The notes under the pieces were generated by a model that made no database searches, was not told the origin of the DNA, and saw only the letters and a list, made by a program, of their open reading frames with translations. The position numbers and the translations under genes were made by a program. Below are positions 1-11,612 of a stretch of 64,000 nt of DNA, one piece after another. The DNA is from Spodoptera frugiperda (taxonomy: Eukaryota > Arthropoda > Insecta > Lepidoptera > Noctuidae): assembly GCF_023101765.2 (NCBI RefSeq), contig NC_064236.1, positions 17,076,993 to 17,140,992 on the forward strand, in the 5' to 3' direction. Numbering within the stretch: the stretch's first letter is position 1; every line of letters starts with the position of its first letter.

Positions 1-640
1 ATGGATTTTGGCTCGTATTTTTTATTCGTATTTACTGTGAGAGTGACACTGGATATATAAAAAAAGAAAATGGCGGATTTTCGGCGAATATTGCTCACTC
101 TCTAGTCTGAACGACTCGACGGATTTCAGAGTGACACTAAATATATAAAAATAATAAAACTAAAAGAAAATGAAATAAGAAAGGTAATTTTAAAAACTAA
201 ATAATTTAAAAAACTAAAAAACCCGACTGCTATTCTTCATAATATGAAAATGAAAAAACCCTAAAACAAGAAAGTCATCGTAAAATTAAAGCAGTCGGGA
301 CCCATTCTAAATATGAAGACTTAGTGAGTGCACCATAGCGGCTTGCTTTCTAGAATGGGTCCCGACTGCTTTAATTTTACGGTGACTTTCTTGTTTTAGG
401 GTTTTTTCATTTTCATATTATGAAGAATCGCAGTCGGGTTTTTTAGTTTTTTAAATTACATTATTTTATTTTCTTTTCTTTTAGTTTTTTTTTATTTTGA
501 TAATTATATGTATCTATTGTCACTCTCACAGTAAATACGAATCAAACGACATTTATTTTTTTATTGTTTTGATATATCCAGTGTCACTCTCACAGTAAAT
601 ACGAATCTAACGACACCTCTTAAGCCAAAATCTATCAAGC
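1..640. repeat. Foldback (nested inverted repeat) element
   Basis: Two 106-bp inner arms (204-309 and 351-456) are reverse complements with only two mismatches that I can see, around a 41-bp loop. Outer inverted copies of a tgagagtgacact motif lie at about 24-57 and 572-606, with further partial copies near 128-148 and 519-540. The bases 'gattttggct' at 4-13 recur inverted near 625, so the element probably starts close to the window edge. No coding capacity is visible; this is a non-autonomous, foldback/MITE-like element. Confidence 0.75.
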
Positions 641-1257
641 CGTTTAGGCTGTAGAGCGTGCCAAACAATTATACATACATACATACATACTCTCGAAAAA
701 CATAACCCTCCTTCTGGCGCAGTCGGGTAAAAAACCCTAAAACAAGAAAGTCATTCTACGCTGTAAATGAAACGCTTTCGATGGTCGATGGAAATTTTTT
801 TTTCATTAGTAAGACTAATTTTTTTGAGTTTAGTTACACCCCCCCCCCCCTCTCCGTGTCGCTCGCAAGTAACGCCTCTCCTCCTGGCAGCTTCATGTTT
901 CGCACATCATGCGGCGCGGGTGAATTTTATATCTTCTAAGATGTTCATTGAAAATAAGTGTTGGCAAAGACAATATTGTTCACAATTAAATACTCTTAAT
1001 CAACAACAATCATAAAGATATATCTATACTGTCGCAGACTTTTTTTTTAGACAATCGTAAGAGAAATAATTCTTTCAAATATATATTTTTCGTATATTGA
1101 ACCGTTTTCGCAGCGCACGCAATAGAAGTCCTCAAGAATGAAAGACTTTACAAAAATAATTTTCAATGCGAACCAGTACCTACTTTCTGAGATTGGCGCG
1201 TTCAAACAAACAAACAAACAAACTCTTCAGCTTTATAATATTATTATAGATTTTACA
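641..1257. other. No gene seen; low-complexity and a foldback fragment
   Basis: A CATA microsatellite lies at about 671-691. A fragment of the 1-640 element (gcagtcggg next to the aaaccctaaaacaagaaagtc core) lies at 720-756, and a C-run at about 838-850. The open frame across 767-1015 runs through this low-complexity DNA and looks non-coding. Confidence 0.6.
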
Positions 1258-1382
1258 AATGGTCCAGTCATTTGGTAAGAAAAAAATAAAGTTTTCCAGG
1301 AGTTTGGAAAATTGGTTAATTTATAGATTTCGTATTTATAGATATGCTCTGAACTTAAATTTCAACTTTGCCACGCAAAAGG
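1258..1382. repeat. Dispersed repeat, copy 1
   Basis: The segment starting 'gtccagtcatttggtaa' and ending 'aatttcaactttgccac' recurs with moderate divergence at about 59833-59950. No coding potential. From 1383 to about 1690 I recognise nothing. Confidence 0.6.
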
Positions 1383-1689
1383 GCTGATGACGTCCAGGGC
1401 TGATGCCTGCCAGGTCATTGTTATTTGGCCTTGGTGTAGTATCACTCATCACTCCTCTTGTAGCCGTAAGGAAGACCATTAGTCGGAGGGTTCAGTAGCT
1501 CTTGGGCTATTGGATTAGCTTCATGTTTCTTGACCATCGTATCTGTAATGTTGTAGGTTGTCTAGGAATTTTACGGACATGCGGCAAGGCTCTTATAATG
1601 CCGTATTTGTAAAGAGTGTTCAAATTAATTAGCTCAAAAAGAATTTTAGGCTTAACTACTGGACCTATTTCGCGCAAGAAGTTTCCCCG

Positions 1690-2100
1690 TACCGTATCTA
1701 TACATATAATAAATCTGTAGGAGGGGCAAGTCTATCTGTCTATCTGTCTGTCTGTATGTTTATCACGTGAAAACTAACGGTTCGATTTCGATGAAACTTG
1801 GTATAATTATAACTTATTATCCTGGGCATAAAATGGGATACCTTTTATCCTAGAAAAATACGTAGAAATTTACTGCTACATGCTACTTATCAAGGTCGGA
1901 ATTTCTATGAAAAAAAATACTTACTACAGAACGCGAGCTCAATAGAGGGATCTCCTTAATTATTATGGGTCTAGCGGTATTTTGTCCAATAGATATTTAT
2001 AAGATGTCATTGTCAGAGTTACTCAAAATGGAGAAATAAAACATCCACGCGCAGACGGACATCCGCGCGGACGGAGTCGCGGGCGGAAGCTAGTACATAA
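1690..2100 (+). repeat. Lepidopteran SINE/LINE-tail-like repeat
   Basis: The segment opens with 'catataataaatctgtag', passes through a (TCTG)n tract and a 'gatttcgatgaaacttggta' core, and closes with 'gtcgcgggcggaagctagta'. That closing motif recurs at 6840, 41660, 55880 and 63865, which marks it as a conserved end of a dispersed family. The exact class is unresolved. Confidence 0.5.
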
Positions 2101-2519
2101 TACATATACCTGTAGAAATATATTTATTTGTCCATATCGACCTTTGCGTCCCTCGACGTTTAACTTACCCTTAGGATCGTTTTAGCCAGATGTAGTAAGT
2201 AAACATTTCAAAATTAACTCGCAAATACTATACTTATTAGACGCAGTAGTTTACACTAAGCTTCAAGTTGTGCAGTTAACTTCTGTGTTAAGTTTTAAAG
2301 TTTATCGACTAATTGACACCAGAATTGTTAATCGAGTTCTAAGTGAATTCTGCCAACTAACGGTTCTATATCTATAGAATCGAACTACCAACGATACATG
2401 TGTAACAAGGCCTAGGTACTCGACCCGAGGGTACCACAACAACTAGCAAAGGTGTCAGAAACTCAAGCTTACACTTAGAAAGTGTTACTTAGCACCATTG
2501 TGCTAGTAGTGACAAAGTA
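2101..2519. other. No feature recognised
   Basis: AT-rich unique-looking sequence. I see no exon-like open frame with splice sites and no repeat that recurs in the window. Confidence 0.4.
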
Positions 2520-2524
2520 AATCA

Positions 2525-2785
2525 CACATACATACCTGTGAGTGGCCACTGCTGACCAAAGGCCTGCAATGCGCGTTGGTGATTTCAAACTTATAATTAG
2601 AATTTATAAGCCTAGGTTTCCTCACGATGTTTTCCTTCACCGTTTCACAGTGCTATCCAAATAATCTTAGAAAGTATATATACCTCAGAAAAAGTCACAT
2701 TGTTACTTGTCGTTAATAGGTTTCGAACCCGCACTCTTATGCATAAAAAGTAGACGCCTTAAACCACCAGGCCACTATGACATTA
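2525..2785 (-). mobile_element. tRNA-derived SINE
   Basis: Read on the minus strand, the element begins with a pol III promoter-like head: A-box-like 'tggcctggtggtttaag' and B-box 'gggttcgaaacc'. It continues into the 'gtgaaggaaaacatcgtgag' body and ends near 'cattgcaggcctttggtc'. A diverged copy on the plus strand is at 36424-36665. SINEs of this design are moved by LINE reverse transcriptases. Confidence 0.8.
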
Positions 2786-3730
2786 TAACTACCTATCATA
2801 CTAAATAGTATTACATACTAATACTCTAAACACAAAACTAAAGGTAGACTGGCAGGTAACTGACTATTGACGCATAATATTTGTACATATAATATTATGA
2901 ACAAATATTATGTGATGATTTACCTACTGCAAATTGTACATGACATGATATTAATTATTATTAAAATATTGACTGGTACCTACGCTATTCAATTACTTGT
3001 TGGATCACGGAGAGCTACAGAGAATTTAACTAAAATTTGTTGATTCGTCTGACATTTTGACAGGTTAATAATAAATTCAAAATCATACAACAGAATTAAA
3101 TTATTTCCGTATGAACCCTATCTGTTAAAAAATTTCAACGTTAAAATTAAATACAGGATTTGGTGAACCAATCCAAATGCCGAAGGTAAATAAAGAATGT
3201 GGGTTTAATAAACATTTTTTTAACCAACCGATCTCAAAGTTATTCGGAGAGGGCTATGCTTAACAATTGACGTCCTGTGGCTGATGGTAATGATGATAAT
3301 ATGTACCAGAGATGTGCTATGTAGCTATACCTATTACGAAGATGTAATAGCTAAGCTGTAAAACTACGTGACCGTTTCCACTGATACTAAGCTATGTACG
3401 TGAAAGATGTGCTATGAAGATGCGCCGCTAAAAAGTAAATGTGCGAGGAAGATGCACAGCTCGAGTATGCGATGTATATCAATACATTATGTATTATACA
3501 GTACGCATCTTCACTATTACAACATAGTACCTATAAAACAACTTTTGTTATTTGGGAATAATAATTGAAATAATTTGTGTGATGATTTTTTTTACATTTA
3601 GGTACCATACCGAGTTTAAGTCCACCTTCACACCTAAAAGCATACCAACTCATGGCAATGCGTCTTTCAATCAATGGGCAACTACTGGCATCTATAAGAG
3701 TACCTACGAAAGGCCTATATGAGCTTTATA
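2786..3730. other. No feature recognised
   Basis: About 0.9 kb of AT-rich sequence without a recognisable gene, repeat or RNA. Confidence 0.4.
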
Positions 3731-3734
3731 ACGA

Positions 3735-4400
<666 letters not shown>

Positions 4401-4810
4401 CTTAATGAATCAAAATCTAAATGCACTACATTTTTAGGGAACAGAGAGTAAACTTCCCTAAGAAAAGGAGGATCCTCCGACCAAGCCAGGTAATCATGCC
4501 TGGCGGGCTTTCTGCCCAACTGTTGTTCGTTGGGATTTTCTATCCGTGTTAATTTGCATGTAAACTTCATATGTGCGATGCAAGATATTTATGACGTCAT
4601 CCGTTGATTTGCTCGTCGATAGTCTATGTGCGACTTCTGTCATCTGTCACTTGTCAGGTGTTGCCACAAGTTCACAACACCAAATGTTAGACATGTGGAA
4701 ACCAGCGTGCTAATCGTAAGGAGTTGGACCCTGTAGATTCAAATCATTCGTTAAAAAAATTAAAAATTTTACCGATGTAGATACAGCTCGACTAGTATAC
4801 TTTAGTTATT
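4401..4810. other. No feature recognised
   Basis: Unique-looking sequence. The minus-strand open frame 4358-4570 has no domain I recognise. Confidence 0.4.
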
Positions 4811-5123
4811 TTCATAGTATCATTATTTATTTATTTATTTATTCATTTTCCATATAAATTACATTACAATATACTAAGCCCCACAAAACCGTTTTAATAG
4901 TTTGACTGTGGGGTCGCTGAGTCTCTATGTTAATAATATATGTTTTTACAAATTAAAAGTGTCTAAGTAATATAATTTTAATTTACGTTTAAATCTATTT
5001 AATTTTGCTTCACTCCTTATGTCTGCTGGCAGATTGTTTAATAGGTAAGGTATTCTCTTGTTTAGTGTCCTGTCACCATAGTAATTGGTGACTCTGGGTA
5101 CATTGAATCTACCAGCAGCCATA
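4811..5123 (-). pseudogene. LINE 3' end (C-terminus plus tetranucleotide tail)
   Basis: On the minus strand, 5123-4967 encodes a typical LINE C-terminus (PRVTNYYGDRTLNKRIPYLL, then NNLPADIR) ending in a stop. A short 3' UTR follows, then an (AAAT)n-type tail (plus-strand 'atttatttatttatttattc' at about 4826-4845). The short-repeat tail rather than poly(A) fits a CR1/L2-type LINE. It is 5' truncated and abuts a plus-strand LINE fragment. Confidence 0.7.
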
Positions 5124-5127
5124 GATC

Positions 5128-6190
5128 ATGTCATATTGTATTCTCCTGTGGGGAAATGCTGCTGACATTCAGTCTGTCTTTGTGCTGCAGAAGAGAGGCA
5201 TTCGATTAATTTATAATCTTAGTCCGAGGCATTCTCTCAGGGAACTATTTTAAGAAATTAATATAATGACTGTTGCCTCTCAATATATATATATGAAAAT
5301 GTAGTGTATGCTCATAAAAACATTAAGTTATTTAAAAAGTACAGTGATATATACATAATATCAACACTAGAAATAAAAATAAATACGTTGTTCCTACTAC
5401 TAGACTTAAGAAAGTAAGTGGTTCGTTTAGATGTCAATGTATACGCTTTTACAATAAAGTTCCCAGCAATATTCAAAGTTTAAACCTAAGTATATTTAAA
5501 AATGTTATTAAAGAAAAACTTTGTAGTACAGCTTTTTATAAAATAGAAGACTACTTGGAGGATAGTCAGGCTTGGGAATGAACTGCTATAATGTCCACAC
5601 AGGTCTTGTTGACATGTTTGTAACATATAGTTACATTTTTTATACAATTTGACATTAACATAACATGACTTTGTTTTATATATTTTTTCCTTTTATATTT
5701 CCTTTTAAAATTGTTAGTTTGAGGACCGTTTGAGACTTGCTAGTCATTTTATTTTTAGTAAATTATATTCTGTCAGTTTGAGCATTTGTGTGGCCTACCC
5801 AAATGTTTTTTTTTTTCAAACTCAAACTCAAACTCAAAATACTTTTTGGTTTTTTTTGGTTGGTATTGTTCGTCGGATCATTCAGCAACCCTCCGTCAGC
5901 TGAACTAATTGTAAACTGACACATGCGTGCTGCCACCTGAACAGGTCCGCTCAAACTGCTGTGGTTCTTTCCTCAAAAGACCACTACAGAATCAACTTGC
6001 ACGGTTCTCCGACATCTTTAATTGATTTTGTCTGGACTTTAAAAGAGACTATGACCTCTGAGTTTGTTTCGGCATTTCTTCTCAGAGTAGTCCGATAGGA
6101 AATGCCGGCCTTATCTAGTTATTTAAGAGATTGACATGTAAAAGTGTTATTTTATAACCTATTTGCAAAATAAATATCATTTATCATATG
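5128..6190 (+). pseudogene. 5'-truncated LINE, family X copy 1
   Basis: From 5128 the plus strand encodes the distal RT/C-terminal region (WGNAADIQSVFVLQKRGIR, later YVVPTTRL in the local consensus), with a stop at about 5250 and frameshifts, ending with a stop near 5580. The 3' UTR runs to about 6190 and ends 'aaataaatatcatttatcat'. Three other copies share the same C-terminus or 3' UTR: 44147-45090 (+), 61450-61690 (+, tail only) and 61800-62712 (-). A (TTTGAG)n-like stretch interrupts the UTR at about 5815-5840. Confidence 0.8.
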
Positions 6191-6865
6191 GAAATTCGTC
6201 ATTTTTAAATCTGTAACAGTGAAACTTTTTATTTAGACACTTTATGATAAACAAAAGAGCATAAGGTACTATTTATTGCAAAAAATAGGGGAGAATGGGT
6301 AAAAAGGGGGTATAAATGTTCATATGGAAATTCGTCATTTTTAAATCTGTAACAGTGAAACTTTGTATTTAGACACTTTATGATAAACGAAAGAACATAG
6401 AATAAAAAAATACATTGTTAATTGAAGGCGTAGAATGGTTGATAGAGGAGATTAATGTTTGCTTGAAAATTCGTCATTTTTGTTAATACCTGTGGCTTCA
6501 CTCGCGTTTGATTCGTACCTACCTATTTATTTTAATCGCTAATATCCCTACTACCATACTAAATGAGAAAGTAACCCTGTTTGTCTTGAGGTTACGCTTA
6601 CACGAAAGTTTTTTATGGAATATAACAACGAAACAATGTATTTTTTTATTGATAGTATAAGATATATTATGATTGGTTATAAATGTTTCATCATGATTAT
6701 AAAATGATGAATCGGCGGTCGTGGACCCTATAAAATACATATTTTTAAAAATGCTAACAGTAACATATTCTCAAGTAATTCAGATTTTACATGACATACG
6801 GCAGCATTTTGAACATCAACCACTAACACAACCACGCGGACGAAGTCGCGGGCAAAACTAGTGAT
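6175..6865 (+). repeat. Dispersed repeat with internal direct repeats, copy 1
   Basis: An internal unit of roughly 130-140 bp beginning 'ggaaattcgtcatttttaaa' is repeated at 6188 and 6321. The element ends at the conserved 'gtcgcgggcaaaactagt'. A second copy in the same orientation at about 54785-55915 carries an extra 0.4-kb insertion. It is non-coding. Confidence 0.7.
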
Positions 6866-7550
6866 AAATAAAGTCAAGTGTTATGCGTATAACGTAACGC
6901 CATAGTCGTGTTTAGTGATGGGATGTACTGCTACGATGGATAGGTAGTCGATGTTTTTTTTAGAATACAAAACGAAAATCGTGTGTCATTCAATTATTAT
7001 TTTTAAAAAACCTTTAATTATATTGATGCCGTAAAAAAATCATAAGCCCAGTTCTGATTTTTATATAATATAGGTACGAAGATAAGTATAGTAATAAATT
7101 ATTTTGACAAGTATATACACGTAGTTACACTATACAACTAAATAACACACACATTTAATAACAAAATTAAAGAGAATTAAATGTATGCTGCGAGTATCGA
7201 CAGCGATAAAAAAGATTTTTTTAATGTCCATCCCTAATCATGTGGTACTGAGAGACGTCAATGTCATACAGGTAACTGTCACCCGCACCATGCTACAGCG
7301 CAAACAGTATATAGTACCTATCTACCTAATTTTAATTCGCGTGAAGTATTTAAGTTCAGAAAAAAGTTTTTTGTTTGTGTATCTTTTGCTTTAGTCGAAC
7401 TTAATTCGTTAAGTTTTTTAGTCAATTTTTAATCTTTAGTCAATTAAAATCGTTGTTTAAGATGAGGTATTTCAGTTGAAAAATCTATTATGTTTTTGAT
7501 TCTTCATACGTATAACTTTCTGAGATTATTTAGACCGCATTTAGAAGGAA
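6866..7550. other. No feature recognised
   Basis: AT-rich. The plus-strand open frame at 7185-7394 has no recognisable domain and no splice context. Confidence 0.4.
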
Positions 7551-7554
7551 AACA

Positions 7555-8222
7555 AAAAAAAACCGGCCAAGCGCGAGTCGGACTCGCCCATGAAGGGTTC
7601 CGTAGCAGCAAGTAGATGACATAATATAAAAGTTGTAAAATAACTTGGTTTTACATAGTGTTTGTATGAACGACAAAGTTATATTTGCGGTTTTTGAAAA
7701 TGTTTTATTTCTTAAAAACTAATTATGATATCTCGTTCAAACTAATTTTCGTTGTTAGTTTTTTATTGAAATCTACAGCATATATTTTTTTCAGTTTTCT
7801 CACTCTCTTATTTTAAAAGTTAGAGGGGGGGGGACACTCATTTTTCCACTTTGGAAGCGTCTAACTTTCAAACGATTGATTTTGACGAAATGTGGTTTTA
7901 GAAACCTTAATGTCTTTTTTAAAGACCTATCTATAGACACCCATCACGTATATGTTAGCTAAAAAAAATTTTTTTTTAATCAGTTCCACGTATGGAGTGC
8001 CCCCTTTAATTTTTAAATTTATTCATTTTTATTCAAAATTCGAATAGCGGTTATCGAAATACACCATCCTACAAAGTTTCAACTATGTAGGCCCAACAGT
8101 TTCGGAAATAAACGGCTGTGACATACGGACGGACGGACGGACGGACGGACGGACGGACAGACAGACATGACGAATCTATAAGGGTTCCGTTTTTTGCCAT
8201 TTGGCTACGGAACCCTAAAAAG
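7555..8222 (+). repeat. Dispersed repeat bounded by gggttccgta inverted repeats, copy 1
   Basis: It starts 'ggccaagcgcgagtcggact', has 'agggttccgtag' near its left end and the inverted 'ctacggaaccct' at its right end, and contains a (GGAC)n microsatellite at about 8127-8160. A partial copy lies at 14670-14920 and an interrupted copy at 33140-34262. A core fragment forms the spacer of the 11.6-13.4 kb palindrome. No coding capacity. Confidence 0.75.
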
Positions 8223-8299
8223 AACTGAATATAATAGGTATCTTTTGTTTTATATAAATATCAAAACTACTGGATCGATTTAATTTTATTTCAGTGAAT

Positions 8300-8640
8300 C
8301 ACTACATAGTATAATAAAAGTCGCTATTTTGTCTGTTTGTCTGTATGCTTAAATCTTTAAAATTACGCAACGGATTTTGATGCGGTTTTTTGTAATAGGT
8401 AGAGTGATTCTAGATGAAGGTTTATATGTATAATACAGGCATAATATATCACCATTGCACCCAAGCGAAGCTGGGGCGGGTCGCTAGTGAAATATACGTT
8501 ATACCTACCCGTGCGAAGCCAGAGCGGGCCGCTATGTTTTTATATACAACGATCACAGTTTTTCTGTAGTGTATTTAGTATCAGAATTGAACCCGTGCGA
8601 AACCGGGCGGGTAGCTAATTCCATATAAAAAACTTAGTTT
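8300..8640 (+). repeat. Dispersed lepidopteran-type repeat
   Basis: A 'ctgtttgtctgtatgcttaa' segment and an 'acggattttgatgcggtttt' core are followed by two imperfect copies of an end motif 'cg(a)agc(t/c)(g/a)g(g/a)gcggg(t/c)cgct' at about 8465-8490 and 8512-8532. The layout resembles the 1690-2100 repeat. Class unresolved. Confidence 0.45.
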
Positions 8641-9094
8641 AGCTGAGTCCGATTCCACCAGTGTTAAGCTATGTGTACCAATGAATGTGATTGGTGGAAG
8701 CCAAACGCATCCTCAGCACCTGGTGAAAAAGCACGAGAGACATATTTTATTTTTGTTGTGTCTTCGTTATACCTAAGACACTTATACAGAAGTTTACATT
8801 GTGAATTATGTGGCAATCAAGTCGTTTATACATAATATTAAAGTCCACATACAATTGTAGATTGTTCATTTCCAAGACATGGAATTACTCAGTAATAATC
8901 GGCTCAAATTGGCTTCAGTTCACTACACGACCCAATACCTACCTGTTTCTACAATATGGCTTATAATATCATTGTTCTACATAAAAGCTGATTTAAGTTG
9001 ATCACGTATTATGATGTGCTTCACTACTGGAGTACCTATATGGTACTCACGTGATACAATAATGCATTTCATTATGAGTTTCCTCTATCTGGCA
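8641..9094. other. No feature recognised
   Basis: No exon, RNA or repeat that I can support. Confidence 0.4.
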
Positions 9095-9905
9095 GAATAT
9101 TAATGCTCCGAAATGTGTTTGGCATAACACACTTGGCAGAATCTTCTTTAAACGAATATACATATGGCATAAAAGTCATTTAATATAATTATTGTTTTGC
9201 CGAATGTTTATATGTCCGAATTTACAAAGGCATACTTTTAAGATGGCAGAATTTTGTTTGGCATAATTGCTTTTGGCAAAGCTTAATTTTGCATAATTTC
9301 ATTTCACATAACGTTTATTTAGAACGACAATTATTTGGAATAATTTCACTTGGCATATTAAGAAGATGGTAGAATATCATTTAGAATAATTTTATTAGGC
9401 ATAATTATTGTCTTTTTCATAAAGTGTACATAATCGTATTCTTAACCTTAAATTAAAACAAATAAATACAAAAGTTAGAGAAGTGACATAACCGAATCGC
9501 TGCAAAACCGACAGCACGTAGTCTTGTCTGCCCTACTCCTAGAGAGCAATTTAAAACCACGCTTGCTTGCATGCTTGCTTGAATGCTGCTTGCTTACTTG
9601 CGTATGCCAAAAGATGATTCTAACTTGTGAACATTCTGCGATATGATGGTTCTATCTTTCAATTATTATGGCTATGAAATTTATGCCAAAAGACGATTCT
9701 AACAGTGAACATTCTGCGATATGATGGTTCTACCTTTCAATTATTACCTATGGGTATCAATTTATGCCTAAAGATGATTCAGACTTACAAAATTATGCGT
9801 TTTTAATGTATTACAAATGATGGTATACCAAATGATTTTCGGTGAAATGAAGTTTCTGCCATGCGTTGTTATGCAAAATAAAATTATGACCAAAAAATTC
9901 TGCTA
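9095..9905. repeat. Degenerate short-period repeat field
   Basis: The words 'ttggcataat' and 'ggcagaat' and close variants recur about every 20-30 bases from 9110 to 9420 and again after 9780, mostly in one orientation. At 9604-9780 a unit of about 75-90 bp (containing 'gaacattctgcgatatgatg') is present twice in tandem. GCTT-rich low complexity lies at 9560-9600. It is non-coding; origin unknown. Confidence 0.55.
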
Positions 9906-10495
9906 ATAAAGGTAAGACCCTTTCATTACATATCCATCGGTCAATCTTATTGTTATTTCGACAGTTCAACTAAGGTTAAAATGTGGACATGACTTTTGAA
10001 ATTAAATTTGACAATTAGGAAAACGTCAAGTGTTAGTTTTAATGCAACAAGTGACAAGTTTCAGTTCAAAAATCAGTTTTAAAAAATCGTTGCCAAGTAT
10101 TTTCTCCTGTCGTTGGTACATTTTACAAACATACAAAATCACATACACATTACAGTCAGACCCGAAACCACAATCTGTGGATAACACTAAGAGATACTGT
10201 GGAAATCGATCCCGCTACATGTTGCCCAGCCACCGCGTTAACAAGTCAATCTCAGGAGTTCATCTTCTTTTGTGTTCATGTGTGTTTTTTTTATTTATGT
10301 CTTCATCTTTAGTATTAGATTAAAATAAAATAAAAACTGCCAATAACTTGGCGTATATCAAAAGTTAAACAAAATCCTTATAGTAAAGTCATTTTTTGGA
10401 CAAAACTAAGGAAGCTATATCTATTATCCACTCATCACTAATATTATACATTTACAGCCAATTGCAATAAACTATCTATCTGTAGGTTTGCTTAA
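9906..10495. other. No feature recognised
   Basis: The 97-codon plus frame at 10030-10323 has biased composition and no domain. I treat it as chance. Confidence 0.4.
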
Positions 10496-10925
10496 TTTTT
10501 TTTTGAGCGGTAAAATCAACCTATGGCTTCTCTCGCCTTGGGCGAGGCGAGAGGGAGTGTCAGACCCTTACTGACTAAAAACCACCCCGTTCCTACTCCT
10601 GCTTTTCGAACCGGAGCCCGGTAAACCCGCTAGGTAGTCCGCAGCTCCGGATCAGGCATCAGCCCTACTGGGCCCCATCTGATGGCTCTTTGAGGCGCGC
10701 GCAGTACGCGACGCGCCGCACGCACGGGTCTGGTTCTGTTCCGCAGGCCCGCACTTATAGAGATCGCCGCGCGATCTCCGACGCCCGGAATATATCTCGT
10801 GACGGTTGGGGCGTGAGAAGTTTCGTTCCCTCAGGCGCCCCGCCTCCTCCTTAGCTAGCATGACTGCTTCGCAGAAGGAGGAGACGGCATCCCAGTCTCC
10901 CTCGCCACTCCTCAAAGAGGGGACT
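10496..10925 (-). pseudogene. R1-clade LINE 3' end, copy A
   Basis: The minus strand at about 10925-10870 encodes a degenerate R1-clade C-terminal tail ([20 protein letters not shown]), and a 3' UTR runs to a poly(A) seen as T9 at 10496-10504. A 3'-UTR hairpin lies at 10530-10553 (8-bp stem). Related copies are at 11241-11450, 43425-43610, 57968-58607 (all minus) and 37805-37885, 42781-42955 (plus). Confidence 0.75.
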
Positions 10926-11240
10926 TACCGCTGCAATGACAGCGAGCCCAGAGGTTTGCTTACTGGAGATACAATATTGACACATTTTGTATGGAGCTTA
11001 TGTAGAAATTATATCATGTCGGAGATTAAAAACGTGTAATCCGCCAGTCGACGTCGATTTAACAGTGGCTGTAAATTAAATCTTCTGCATAAGTTTTTTA
11101 GTCCCATCACCCATCAAAATGGTAGGGTAACTTATTATATATATAGCATAAAATACGTCAAGGTGACTTCTAATGAAAGAGCAATAGAGTATATTAAATG
11201 TTTTGGCTTGCTTGAAACATCCTACGAGTCTCATAAAAAA

Positions 11241-11450
11241 CCTTTTTTTTTGAGGGGGAAAATCATCTAATGTCTTCTCCCGCCCTGGGTGAGGCGGGAG
11301 GGAGTGTCAGACTCTTACTGACTAAAAACTACCCCGTTCCTTCTCCTGCTTTGAGCCGGAGCCCCGGTAACTCGGTAACCTTTTACGTTGTCCGCAGTTC
11401 CGGACGTTGTCCGCAGCTCCGGGTCGTAATAAAGCCTAATCCCCTGAAGC
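11241..11450 (-). pseudogene. R1-clade LINE 3' end, copy B
   Basis: Only the 3' UTR is left, with poly(A) (T9 at about 11243-11251), the hairpin at 11277-11300 (stem CTCCCGCC/GGCGGGAG) and a short internal duplication of the 'gttgtccgcag' block near 11388-11420. Strongly 5' truncated. Confidence 0.7.
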
Positions 11451-11612
11451 TTTGGTCACAATCTGCTCGATATACACGTCAAATAAAAGTTTAGTCTCGT
11501 GATACACTAATAAGTCCCGGACACCGTCACTCCTTTGCAATTTTTATTTATTTCTTTCTTTCTCAGATGTCATTGAGAAAAATGTTTTCATGTCATCTGC
11601 GAAATGTAGCAG

